Assembly: GCA_963696065.1 (NCBI GenBank)
Contig: CAVOIF010000001.1
Location: 124,001 to 188,000, forward strand
Reading direction: 5' to 3'
From: Nakamurella sp963696065
GTDB taxonomy: Bacteria > Actinomycetota > Actinomycetes > Mycobacteriales > Nakamurellaceae
Length of the DNA: 64,000 nt
Shown: positions 44,736-53,564 of the stretch, in pieces
Layout of the letters: the number at the start of each line of letters is the position of its first letter
How positions within the stretch are numbered: the stretch's first letter is position 1
The notes under the pieces: generated by a model
What the model saw: only the letters and a program-made list of their open reading frames with translations
Databases searched by the model: none
Told to the model about the DNA's origin: nothing
Made by a program: the position numbers and the translations under genes

Positions 44736-46179
44736 TCAGGTCGAACGTGCCGGATCCGACGGGCCGGCGGGGCTGGTCGCCGGCAGCTCGGTCGAGGGTC
44801 GTTCGCCGGTGACCGCCGGTTCGGACCCGGCCAACAGGTGTTCGTCCGGTCCGGCCGGCCCGTGCCGAAGCCGGGACACGGCGAACCCGTACCCCAGGCC
44901 GGTCACCAGGAAGACCACCCCGACCAGGATCACCGCGCCGAGCCCGGTCCCGTTGTCGGGCAGCATCACCGCACCGAGGATGAACGCTGACACGTAGCAG
45001 AGATTGTTGGCCGTGTCGTACAGCGCGAACACCCGGCCGACGTAGGCGTCATCGGAGTCGGCCTGGACCACCGAATCCATGCAGACCTTGCTGGACTGAT
45101 AGGCGAACCCGACAGCAAAGGTGGTGACCAGGGTCGACCACATGGTGAACCGGGACCCGAACACCACGACCAGTACGGCGGTGACGGTCAGCAGGATCAC
45201 CAACCACCTGGTGCGGCCGAGCTTGCGAACCACCGGCGCGGTGAACACCGCTCCGGTGAAGACACCGATCGCGCCCACCGCGAGAACCTCGGCGATACCG
45301 GTCGCACCGGTCCGCAGGAAACCGCTGTCCTGGACGAAGTACTTCTGGAAGAGCAGTAGGACGACCATCGTGCACAAGCCGAAGCAGAACCGGATGGCCA
45401 TCACCACCAGGATGGCGAGGCCGACTGTCGGTCGTTTCCAGACATGGTGCAGTGCGCTGGTCAATCCCTCGAGCACGGCCAGCAGCGGCTGGGCGGGCTC
45501 GTCGGTCTCATCCGGACCCAGCTCCATCAGCCGGAATCGGGACGCGATCGCGGCCGAGGCCAGGTAGAACAGCAACACCGAAGCGGTGATCACGGCGACT
45601 CGACTGCTGGCCTCACCGAGCATGGTGCGCAGGCCGATGGCATACCCGCCGCCGATCGCGGTGGCGATCGCGCCCGCCGTGGTGGCCAGCGCGTTCGCCC
45701 CCACCAGGGAGTCCTGGGCGACGGTGTGCGGCATCGACGCGGACAGCCCGGAGCCGACGAACCGGCCGACACCCATGATCAGCAGCGCCGTGACGAACAG
45801 GATGATGCTCGGCAGGCCGGCGGCGATCTGGATCGCGACGATGCCGACCAGCGCGCACCTGATCAGGTTGGCCCAGACGATCACCCGCCGACGGCTCCAG
45901 CGGTCGAGCAGGGCGCCGGCGAACGGCCCGATGATGGAGTAGGGCAGCAGCAGTACCGCGAACCCGGCGGCGATCTCGGCCGGATCGGTCTGCCGTTCCG
46001 GACGAGAACAGCACCAGGACGGCCAACGCGCCCTGGAAAGCGCCATCCCCGAACGAGCTGAGCAACCGGACGAAGACCAACCTGCGCAGGCTTCTCACCT
46101 GCAGCAGATGCAGCAGGCCGCGCACAGACGGCCGCGCTGCCGCGCCGTCACCGGAGGGCGCGGATAGTTCCGGGGTCAC
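44736..46179 (-). CDS. major facilitator superfamily transporter (Rv0037c-like), frameshifted near 45998-46001
   Basis: 480 residues when joined. The first ~60 (LRRLVFVRLLSSFGDGAFQ to VLVLFSS) are in one frame. ERQTDPAEIAAGFAVLLLPY onward is one base further. Reading CCGG at 45998-46001 with one base fewer restores it. The rest has about 11 membrane segments and the loop motif ALLDRWSRRRVIVWANL, typical of a 12-segment drug/metabolite exporter of the MFS_3 type. It is divergent from yqgE, as Rv0037c is from Rv0038 in M. tuberculosis. The substrate is unknown. The lesion looks like a sequence error but could be real. Confidence 0.85.
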
Positions 46180-46274
46180 GGTCGAACGGTACGCGTGACT
46201 GCGCGGCTCAGCCCACTCCGGCCAACTCCTTTCGAGGCGCGCAAAACCGCACCGACCGGCAAGAATGATCGACG

Positions 46275-46847
46275 ATGAAGGAGATCGACTCGCTGCGCCC
46301 GGGGATGCTGCTGGTGGCCTCCCCGGAATTGCGCGACCCCCACTTCCGCCGCACCGTCGTGTACCTGGTCGCCCATGGTGAGGACGGAACCGTCGGCGTC
46401 ATCCTGAACCGGCCGAGCGAGACCGCTGTGCAGAACGTCCTGCCCACCTGGGCCTCGCACACCACCCGCCCGCACGCCGTCTACGCAGGTGGGCCGGTGC
46501 AGACTTCCGCGGCCATGTGCCTCGGGGTGTGCCGGATCGGCTCGAATCCGCACGAGATCTCCGGCGTGGTCGGGGTGACCGGTCCGGTGGTGCTGGTGGA
46601 TCTGGACGGTGATCCGGACGCGATCACTCAGGGACTGCGCGGGATGCGGATCTATGCCGGACGGGCCGGGTGGGATGCCGAGCAACTGGTCGACGAGATT
46701 CTCGAGGGTTCGTGGTTCGTGGTTCCGGGGGTGCCCGATGACGTCCTCGCCGGCCCGCGTACCGATCTCTGGTTCACCGTGCTGCGGCGCCAACCCTTCC
46801 CGCAGGCGTTGATGGCCTACCACCCGGGCGATCTACTGCGGAACTGA
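46275..46847 (+). CDS. YqgE/AlgH family protein (UPF0301)
   Basis: 190 residues. Family motifs: LRPGMLLVASPELRDPHFRRTVV at the start, GVILNRPSE near 45, YAGGPVQ near 75 and the end motif RRQPFPQALMAYHPGDLLRN. It is a small cytoplasmic protein found beside leuS in actinobacteria (Rv0038). The AlgH name comes from Pseudomonas; the biochemical role is unclear. It is divergent from the MFS gene across 95 bp. Confidence 0.93.
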   Translation: MKEIDSLRPGMLLVASPELRDPHFRRTVVYLVAHGEDGTVGVILNRPSETAVQNVLPTWASHTTRPHAVYAGGPVQTSAAMCLGVCRIGSNPHEISGVVGVTGPVVLVDLDGDPDAITQGLRGMRIYAGRAGWDAEQLVDEILEGSWFVVPGVPDDVLAGPRTDLWFTVLRRQPFPQALMAYHPGDLLRN

Positions 46848-46896
46848 ACGTCCTGGTGTTTCGGGCGGATGCTGAGCGTGGCTTAAGGTCTGCTGC

Positions 46897-47169
46897 GTGT
46901 TGACCGCGATTCTTGACCCCTCGACCCTGTCCGCAGCGGTGGTGGACGCAGCGACCAACGACCCCGCCAGGACGGCGGGCCTGGTGATCGGACGCCTGCT
47001 GTTCTTCGTCGTTGGTGGCCTGCTGCTGTTCTTCGGGCTGCGCAAGCGTTCGGCCGCCCAGCGCGACCCGGCCCAGAAGTCGAACGGCAAGGGCCTGATC
47101 ATCGCCGGCAGCATCATCCTGGGTCTGGCGGTGCTGTCGCTGGCGGCGCTGAGCGGGATGAACCGCTAG
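46897..47169 (+). CDS. small two-helix membrane protein
   Basis: 90 residues from GTG 46897. Membrane segments are at about 27-47 (AGLVIGRLLFFVVGGLLLFFG) and 67-86 (GLIIAGSIILGLAVLSLAAL), joined by a basic loop RKRSAAQRDPAQKSNGK. No known domain. It lies 49 bp after the YqgE gene and may be cotranscribed. Function unknown. Confidence 0.7.
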   Translation: MLTAILDPSTLSAAVVDAATNDPARTAGLVIGRLLFFVVGGLLLFFGLRKRSAAQRDPAQKSNGKGLIIAGSIILGLAVLSLAALSGMNR

Positions 47170-47209
47170 ATCTCGGGATCGGGCCGGCGGCGCGCGAGTC
47201 ATGCCTTCG

Positions 47210-47271
47210 ACTGCACCTTGTGCAGTCAGAACGGCGCCCCGCGGCCTCATTTTGACTGCACAGGGTGCAGT
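47210..47271. repeat. inverted repeat with nested palindromic arms
   Basis: The left arm ACTGCACCTTGTGCAGTCA (from 47210) pairs with TGACTGCACAGGGTGCAGT (to 47271) at nearly every position. Each arm is itself palindromic (CTGCAC-N3-GTGCAG type), so a large hairpin or a cruciform of two small hairpins can form. It lies between the small membrane gene and the convergent SdpI-like gene, so it may be a terminator, but the nesting is unusual. Confidence 0.6.
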
Positions 47272-47308
47272 GACACGCGGCACGACCGGCGGTGATCCCA
47301 GAGGCGAG

Positions 47309-47788
47309 TCAGGCCTGGCCGGCGGTCGCCGCCGGGTCACTGCGGGTGATGCCCGAGCAGCCACCGCCGCCGCAGGCGCAACCGCTGCAACCGCCACCAC
47401 CGGCGGCCGCCGGTTTGCTGGCCGGGATCGGAACCTGCCGGGCGGCCCGGTCGCCGAGCACGCCCGCGACCACCAGCAGCGCCAGCGAACCAGCGAGACC
47501 GATCACCGCAAACACCAGTGCCATGGCCGTGCTGGGCGAGAGCACCAGCGTCAGGACGGCCAACACCGCGGCGACGACCGCTGCTCCGGCGGAGATCGGG
47601 GCGGCCACCTTGTTGGCCAGGGCGAAGGCTTCGTCACTGGCCATTGCGGCCGGGGAGTGCACCCCGAGTCGACCCTTGCGGGACAGCGTTCCGGCGAATC
47701 CGCCCTTGGCCATCAGCGCGGCGGCCGCGGCGAGCGCGGCCAGCAACACGGCGAGCGGGATCGTCAGGGCCAGGGGGGCAGCAGACAC
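47309..47788 (-). CDS. SdpI-like membrane protein with Cys-rich tail
   Basis: 159 residues from GTG 47788. Membrane segments are at about 5-27, 63-85 and 88-110. The loop RKGRLGVHSPAAMASDEAFALA resembles the SdpI family signature (N-x-x-x-G-(I/V)-R-(T/S)-P-x-(T/A)-M-x-S-D-E). The tail GGGGCSGCACGGGGCSG (residues ~132-148) has four Cys arranged like a small metal- or thiol-binding motif. SdpI proteins give immunity or signalling for a toxin in Bacillus; actinobacterial relatives are uncharacterised. It occupies the place of Rv0039c. Confidence 0.7.
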   Translation of the reverse strand: MSAAPLALTIPLAVLLAALAAAAALMAKGGFAGTLSRKGRLGVHSPAAMASDEAFALANKVAAPISAGAAVVAAVLAVLTLVLSPSTAMALVFAVIGLAGSLALLVVAGVLGDRAARQVPIPASKPAAAGGGGCSGCACGGGGCSGITRSDPAATAGQA

Positions 47789-47841
47789 CCAGCGATCTTA
47801 GACGTCCGTGGCGCTGCACCGCCGCGCCCTCGGGCGGGCCA

Positions 47842-48702
47842 TCACGATCCGGGCATCGAGGCGAATGACACCGGGACCGGCCCGAGCACCCCGGTGTGCC
47901 ACCGGTGCACGATGGCGGCCCGATTGGTGGCGCCGAGCTTGTCGTTCAGGTTCTCCACATGCTTGCGGACGGTGCGCTCGGTGATCCGCAGGTGGCGGCC
48001 GATCCGGGCATTGGTCCAGCCGAGCGCGATCAAACCGATGATCTGCTCCTCCCGGTGCGTCAGCGGATCGAACAGCGGTGTGTCGATCGCCGCTCGGGTC
48101 CGTGCGATCGCGGCCCGCCAGGCCGTGCGAAAGGTGAGCGCGGCCGCCAGCGGTTCACGAAGCAGGTCCAAGGTGGTCATGTCGTCCGCATCGAAGTCGT
48201 GCCGAGAGCGATGCACTCCGACGAACACAGTCTCGGACGGATGGCGCACCAGCATGACGGCGGCCGGGTAGCGACCGTTTCCGTGGCCGTGCATGAGTCG
48301 CCAGACGTCCGTCTCCCAGAAGGCGGGGAGCGAGACGACGTCGCTGACCCGATGGGTCGGCCATCGAAACGGGTCAGCGCCGACGAAGGTGGGATGACGG
48401 GCGACCACGGCCAGCGCCGCCTGCGCCTGTTCCCTGGTGAACGGCGGCGCTCCGGACACCACGACCTGCACAGCAGCCAGTGGGTCGTCGCCGGAGCCGT
48501 TCCAATTGGTCACACCCGTCCCGGCGTCCGTCCGCATGATGTCCGCAACACCGTCTGCCAACACGGATTCGTAAGGCGCACCGATGACAGCGAGACGTGC
48601 GCATCTCAGGCTGAGGCGAACAATCTCGTCCTCGCGCATTTCCGCCACCCCCACGCGCCCGCCGTTCTGCTGCATTATTCCCAACAATTGCTCACCGGCC
48701 AA
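47842..48702 (-). CDS. LuxR-family transcriptional regulator
   Basis: 286 residues from a TTG at 48702, preceded by AAGGAGTGAGG; ATG codons at 48675 and 48639 are alternatives. The N-terminal ~190 residues look like a GAF-type sensor (FETDVWRLMHGHG-like core, then FVGVHRSRHDFDADDMTTL). The C-terminal LuxR HTH is at ~217-275: DPLTHREEQIIGLIALGWTN, then RITERTVRKHVENLNDKLG. There is no receiver domain. It is divergent from the beta-helix gene (101 bp between starts), which is its most likely target. Confidence 0.88.
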   Translation of the reverse strand: MAGEQLLGIMQQNGGRVGVAEMREDEIVRLSLRCARLAVIGAPYESVLADGVADIMRTDAGTGVTNWNGSGDDPLAAVQVVVSGAPPFTREQAQAALAVVARHPTFVGADPFRWPTHRVSDVVSLPAFWETDVWRLMHGHGNGRYPAAVMLVRHPSETVFVGVHRSRHDFDADDMTTLDLLREPLAAALTFRTAWRAAIARTRAAIDTPLFDPLTHREEQIIGLIALGWTNARIGRHLRITERTVRKHVENLNDKLGATNRAAIVHRWHTGVLGPVPVSFASMPGS

Positions 48703-48803
48703 TACACCTCACTCCTTCAGCGCACAAGGTGGCGGAATGGCCAATGACGAAGCGGCGGGAAGGTGACAAGGCTCTCTGTGACGAATCAAGGGGAGTGACT
48801 GCA

Positions 48804-50365
48804 ATGCGCGGAATTCGACTTGCCAAATTCGGCATGCACCAGCGCACGGGGTCGGGCTCGATGCGCACGTCTCTTGCTCTTGTCACCGTCATCGCGGCCG
48901 GCATGCTGATCGGGACAGCGACCGCAAGTGCCCAGGGGTCGCGGCCATTGGTGGTGGATGACGACTCTGCCCAGTGTCCCGGTGCCGGCTACACCACGAT
49001 TCAATCGGCGATCGACGCCGCCGGCAAGGGTGACACGGTGCGGGTCTGCGGTGGCGTCTACCACGAGAATGTCACCATCGAGACCAGCGTGAAACTTGTC
49101 GCCAAAGTCCCGGCGGCTCCGGCGATCGACTGCCTGGAGACGACCGACACTCCGTTGCCGGGCAACCGTCGCCGACCATCACCGGCGCGGTGGACATCGC
49201 AGCGAACGACGTCGAGATCGACGGCATAGCCATGTCGAGCCCGACCGAAGGCTTGCGGACACCGATCGGGATCACCACGCACGATGAGAATTCGGGCTAC
49301 GCGATCCGTCGCTCGGTCGTCCAGGACACCGGAGAATTCGGCATCGAGCTCCAGAGCAGTGGAGCGAGGCAGACCGTTGTGGAGAAGAACTGCGTACGTT
49401 GGAACGGGACGAAGACGGCGCACGCGCTGGGCTCGCGGCTGAGTCCGGTGCTCTACGAAACGTCGTGATCAGAAAGAACATCATCGCCAACAACTTCGAG
49501 GGAATCTCGGTCGCCGGACCACATCCGCATGCGAACATCTCGATCACCGACAACATCGTTCGCCGCGAGACCGTCGGAATTTTCTTCTCCGGGTTCCTCT
49601 CCGGCAATGTCAGCAACAACGACATTGATGCCACAGGGGCAGGTCAAGCCGGTCCGCTGCCCTCACGATCGGCGGAGGCAACCTCGGTCTTGTCGTCGAC
49701 AGCAACTCCATCGTCGGTGGAACGCCAGCCATCAGCGTCAGTCGACGGGCAAATGACCCGAACCCCAATGCCAACGTCGGGATCGTGATCTCGAGAAACC
49801 GTATCAAGAACAGTGGTTCAGGGATCAACATCAGATTCCTCGATACCCTCGACGAGCAGCCAAATCTGTCGCATGGCCTCATCTACCGCAATGAGATGAC
49901 CGACGGCACGGACAGCGGCATCGTGGTGGCCTCAGGCAACAACGACAATGTTCTGGTCAACAACCGGGCCGATCGACAACGGCCGGTACGGCATCTGTCT
50001 GGCAGCAGTTCCGGACTACCCGACCGTCTCAGGCACGGTGGCCGTCGGCAACACCTTGCTGGGCAAGTGAACAGCCGACGTTCGCGACGACGACTGGAGC
50101 CGAAAACACCTGGATCGCGAACCGATGTGTGACCCAGCTACCACCGGATGCCAACATCTGTTCGGGAACTCCCACCGCCCGGATCGCAGCTGCTTCACCG
50201 TCGGCCCGCGCGTTGACGATTCCCAAGACGCCTGCGGTCAACACCTCGACGTGGCCATGCCTGAAGGTGCCGTACTTCGAGATGGACCCCGACGGCACCG
50301 GCGTGTGGTCGTGGATCACCGTGGTGGCGCCCGATGCCCCACCCGGTACCTATTGCGGCTCCTGA
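48804..50365 (+). pseudogene. secreted right-handed beta-helix protein, broken by five single-base shifts
   Basis: ATG 48804 has AAGGGGAG 8 nt upstream. A signal peptide is visible (SLALVTVIAAGMLIGTATAS), then a typical parallel beta-helix opening (GYTTIQSAIDAAGKGDTVRV, YHENVTIETSVKL). Coherent protein continues through six frame segments, each change explained by one G/C more or less. CC for CCC occurs near 49166, GGG for GGGG near 49409, and CCC for CCCC at 49660-49662. GGG for GG occurs near 49967 and near 50062. Corrected, it gives 520 residues with repeats such as NVVIRKNIIANNFEGISVAG and ends VVAPDAPPGTYCGS. The fold occurs in polysaccharide lyases and surface proteins. No stop codon or large gap is seen in the repaired frame. 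Confidence 0.75.
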
Positions 50366-50437
50366 CCGGTCCTGACCTTCGGTCACCCGGCAGTACGCAG
50401 CGCCGCAACCGCCACGATCACCGCTGCCGAGCCGGAG

Positions 50438-50443
50438 TAGACT
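50438..50443 (+). promoter_or_regulatory. putative -10 element for the leuS leader
   Basis: TAGACT matches TAnnnT and lies 8 nt before the leader-peptide ATG, so the transcript would start at or next to that ATG. No good -35 is visible. Confidence 0.4.
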
Positions 50444-50451
50444 CCCTGCCC

Positions 50452-50487
50452 ATGGCAGTGATCCGGCTTCTTCACCGGCCGCGCTGA
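50452..50487 (+). CDS. putative leuS leader peptide
   Basis: Eleven codons, MAVIRLLHRPR, with two adjacent CTT leucine codons, which should be rare in so GC-rich a genome. The frame ends 50 nt before an intrinsic terminator upstream of leuS. The layout is that of ribosome-mediated attenuation. The coding call rests on this arrangement alone. Confidence 0.45.
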   Translation: MAVIRLLHRPR

Positions 50488-50536
50488 CCGACGGGCCGAT
50501 CGATGCGATAGGTGGCCCGAACCGGCTGGCGCGGCG

Positions 50537-50566
50537 ATCCCTCCTGCACCGCAGGGGGGATTTTTT
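50537..50566 (+). terminator. intrinsic terminator in the leuS leader (attenuator)
   Basis: An 11-bp stem (50537-50547 with 50551-50561, one G-T pair) with a 3-nt loop is followed by an uninterrupted run of T to 50566. It lies 48 nt before the leuS ATG and would stop transcription unless an alternative fold forms. It is the only canonical stem-plus-T-run terminator I see in the window. Confidence 0.8.
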
Positions 50567-50613
50567 GTGCGCGGTGAGGCGATCCGTTCAGTGCAGAAGC
50601 AGGGAGACGAGCA

Positions 50614-53496
50614 ATGAGCACCGAGACCTATACGACTCCGACCAGGGACGAGTCGGCACCGCCGTTCCGCTACAGCGCGGAGATGGCCGCCGAAATCGAG
50701 GCCCGCTGGCAGGACCGGTGGGACGCCGAGGGCACCTTCTACAGCCCCAACCCGACCGGCCCACTGGCGCCGACGGACGGTTCGCCCGTCCCGCAGGACA
50801 AGCTGTATCTGCTGGACATGTTCCCCTACCCGTCCGGCAAGGGCCTGCACGTCGGGCACCCGCTGGGCTACATCGGCACCGATGTGATGGGCCGGTACAT
50901 GCGGATGATCGGCCGCAACGTGCTGCACACCATCGGCTACGACTCGTTCGGCCTGCCCGCCGAGCAGTACGCCGTCCGCACCGGCACCCACCCGCGCACC
51001 ACCACCGAGGAGAACATCGTCCGGTACCGCGCGCAGTTGCGGCGGCTGGGCTTCGCCCACGACCAGCGCCGCAGCGTCGCCACGACGGATCCGGAATTCT
51101 TCCGCTGGACGCAGTGGATCTTCACGCAGCTGTTCGAGGCCTGGTACGACGCCGATGCCGCGGTCGCCCGTCCGATCGCAGCGCTGGTCGACGAATTCGA
51201 CTCCGGCGTGCGGGAAACGCCTGACGGTCGGCCGTGGTCCGCGCTGACCCACGTCGAACAACACCGGGTGCTGGCCGGCTACCGGCTGGCCTACATCGAC
51301 GAGGCGCCGGTGAACTGGTGCCCCGGTCTGGGCACCGTGCTGTCCAACGAGGAGGTCACCCCCGAGGGTCGCAGCGCGATCGGCAACTTCCCGGTCTTCC
51401 GGCGGAATCTGCGGCAGTGGATGATGCGGATCACCGCCTACGCCGACCGGCTGCTGGACGATCTGGACCGGCTGGACTGGCCGGAATCGGTCAAGGCCAT
51501 GCAGCGCAACTGGATCGGCCGGTCGTACGGCGCCCGGGTGCAGTTCCCGGTGCCGACCGCTGACGGCGCCGCCCCGAACATCATCGAGGTCTACACCACC
51601 CGACCGGACACCCTGTTCGGGGCCACCTACATGGTTTTGGCGCCCGAGCACCCGCTGGTCGCGAGCATCGTGGCCGAGTCCTGGCCGGAAGGCACCGACC
51701 AGCGCTGGACCGCGGGCGCAGCCACCCCCACCGAAGCCGTTGCCGGTTATCGACGGGAGGCGGCGAACAAGACCGACCTGGATCGGCAGGAGAACAAAGA
51801 CAAGACCGGCGTCTTCACCGGCGCCTATGCGGTCAACCCGGTCAACAACACCCGACTGCCGGTGTTCATCGCCGACTACGTGCTGATGGGTTACGGCACC
51901 GGGGCGATCATGGCCGTCCCCGGCCAGGACACCCGGGACTGGGATTTCGCCACCGCCTTCGGTCTGCCGATCATCCGGACCGTGCAGCCGCCTGCCGACC
52001 ACCCTGACGACCAGCCCTACACCGGTGACGGTGCGGCGATCAACAGTGCCAACGCCGAGATCTCGCTGGACGGTATGGGTGTCGCCGAGGCCAAGGCCGC
52101 GATCAACACCTGGCTGGTGGGCAAGGGTCTGGGGAGCGACGAGAAGCAGTACAAATTGCGGGACTGGCTGTTCTCCCGGCAGCGGTACTGGGGTGAGCCG
52201 TTCCCGATCGTCTATGACGAGGACGGCGTGGCGATCGCGCTGCCGGACGATCAACTGCCGTTGACCCTGCCGGAAGTCGCGGACTACTCGCCGCAGTCGT
52301 TCGATCCGCAGGACGCCACCTCAGAGCCGGTGCCGCCGCTGGCCCGCGCCACCGAGTGGGCGAACGTCACCCTGGATCTGGGTGACGGCCCGAAGAGTTA
52401 CCGGCGCGAGCTGAATGTCATGCCGCAGTGGGCGGGTTCCTGCTGGTACGAGCTGCGCTACCTGGACCCGACCAACGACAAGACCTTCTGCGACCCGGGT
52501 GTCGAGCAGTACTGGATGGGCAAAGATCCCGCCCGGGAGAACGACACCGGCGGCGTCGATCTGTACGTCGGCGGCGTCGAACACGCGGTCCTGCATCTGC
52601 TCTACTCCCGGTTCTGGCACAAGGCGTTGTACGACCTGGGACACGTCACCAGCGAGGAGCCGTACCGACGGCTGTTCAACCAGGGCTATATCCAGGCCTA
52701 CGCCTATACCGACGAGCGGGGGGTGTACGTCCCGGCCGACGAAGTCGTGGAGATTTCCAAGGATGTCTTCGAGTACGAGGGCAAGCCCGTCTCCCAGGAG
52801 TACGGGAAGATGGGCAAGTCACTGAACAACGTGGTGACCCCGGACGACATGTGCGAGCGGTACGGCGCCGACACCTTTCGGTTGTACGAGATGGGCATGG
52901 GCCCGATGGACATGTCGCGTCCGTGGCAGACCCGGGCGGTCGTCGGCTCGCTGCGCTACCTGCAGCGGCTGTGGCGACTGGTCATCGATGAAGGCACAGG
53001 AGAGACGATCGTTGTCGACTCCGAGCCGGACGAGGAAACCCGGAAACTGTTGCACCGCACCATCGACGGCGTCTCCCGCGACTACGTGGAGATGGCCTAC
53101 AACACCGCCATCGCCAAATTGATCGTGCTGACCAGCCACCTGACCAAGTCCGGGCAACCGGTTCCGCGGTCGGTGGCGGAGGCCCTGGTGTTGATGACGG
53201 CCCCGCTGGCGCCGCACATCAGCGAGGAGATGTGGCAGCGGTTGGGTCACTCGGAGTCGTTGGCGCACGGGCCTTTCCCCGTCGCAGACCCCGCACTGCT
53301 GGTGGCCGAGGTGGTCGAGTACCCGATCCAGGTCAAGGGCAAAGTCCGGTCGCGAATCACCGTCGCCGCCGATGCCGCCGTGGAAGATGTGCAGGCGGCA
53401 GCACTGGCCGAGCCGCGGATCGTCGAGCTGCTGGCCGGTGCCGCTCCGCGGAAGATCGTGGTGGTCCCGGGGAAGATGGTGTCGATCGTTCCCTGA
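50614..53496 (+). CDS. leuS: leucyl-tRNA synthetase
   Basis: 960 residues, class Ia synthetase charging tRNA-Leu with leucine. ATG 50614 has GGGAG 8 nt upstream. The HIGH motif appears as HVGH in GKGLHVGHPLGY (residue ~78). The CP1 editing domain has YTTRPDTLFGATYMVLAPEH. The KMSKS motif is KMGKS in YGKMGKSLNNVV (residue ~731). The anticodon and C-terminal domains are complete (VKGKVRSRITVAADA, PRKIVVVPGKMVSIVP). A leader with a short Leu-codon peptide and a terminator precedes it. Confidence 0.97.
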   Translation: MSTETYTTPTRDESAPPFRYSAEMAAEIEARWQDRWDAEGTFYSPNPTGPLAPTDGSPVPQDKLYLLDMFPYPSGKGLHVGHPLGYIGTDVMGRYMRMIGRNVLHTIGYDSFGLPAEQYAVRTGTHPRTTTEENIVRYRAQLRRLGFAHDQRRSVATTDPEFFRWTQWIFTQLFEAWYDADAAVARPIAALVDEFDSGVRETPDGRPWSALTHVEQHRVLAGYRLAYIDEAPVNWCPGLGTVLSNEEVTPEGRSAIGNFPVFRRNLRQWMMRITAYADRLLDDLDRLDWPESVKAMQRNWIGRSYGARVQFPVPTADGAAPNIIEVYTTRPDTLFGATYMVLAPEHPLVASIVAESWPEGTDQRWTAGAATPTEAVAGYRREAANKTDLDRQENKDKTGVFTGAYAVNPVNNTRLPVFIADYVLMGYGTGAIMAVPGQDTRDWDFATAFGLPIIRTVQPPADHPDDQPYTGDGAAINSANAEISLDGMGVAEAKAAINTWLVGKGLGSDEKQYKLRDWLFSRQRYWGEPFPIVYDEDGVAIALPDDQLPLTLPEVADYSPQSFDPQDATSEPVPPLARATEWANVTLDLGDGPKSYRRELNVMPQWAGSCWYELRYLDPTNDKTFCDPGVEQYWMGKDPARENDTGGVDLYVGGVEHAVLHLLYSRFWHKALYDLGHVTSEEPYRRLFNQGYIQAYAYTDERGVYVPADEVVEISKDVFEYEGKPVSQEYGKMGKSLNNVVTPDDMCERYGADTFRLYEMGMGPMDMSRPWQTRAVVGSLRYLQRLWRLVIDEGTGETIVVDSEPDEETRKLLHRTIDGVSRDYVEMAYNTAIAKLIVLTSHLTKSGQPVPRSVAEALVLMTAPLAPHISEEMWQRLGHSESLAHGPFPVADPALLVAEVVEYPIQVKGKVRSRITVAADAAVEDVQAAALAEPRIVELLAGAAPRKIVVVPGKMVSIVP

Positions 53497-53564
53497 CTTC
53501 GGGGGGCAACGAATGCCATCAGCCTGGCAGCTGAATTCGAGTGCACGGTGCGAGGAGTGACGGT

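Noticed and set aside
45444..46061. 205-codon plus-strand frame opposite the MFS gene
   Set aside because: Gln/Arg/Gly-rich shadow. The minus strand encodes clear membrane segments.
50490..50566. Canonical T-box riboswitch upstream of leuS
   Set aside because: GGTGG and a terminator are present, but no AGGGTGGNACCGCG-type T-box is intact and there is too little room for Stem I. A model search could still overturn this.
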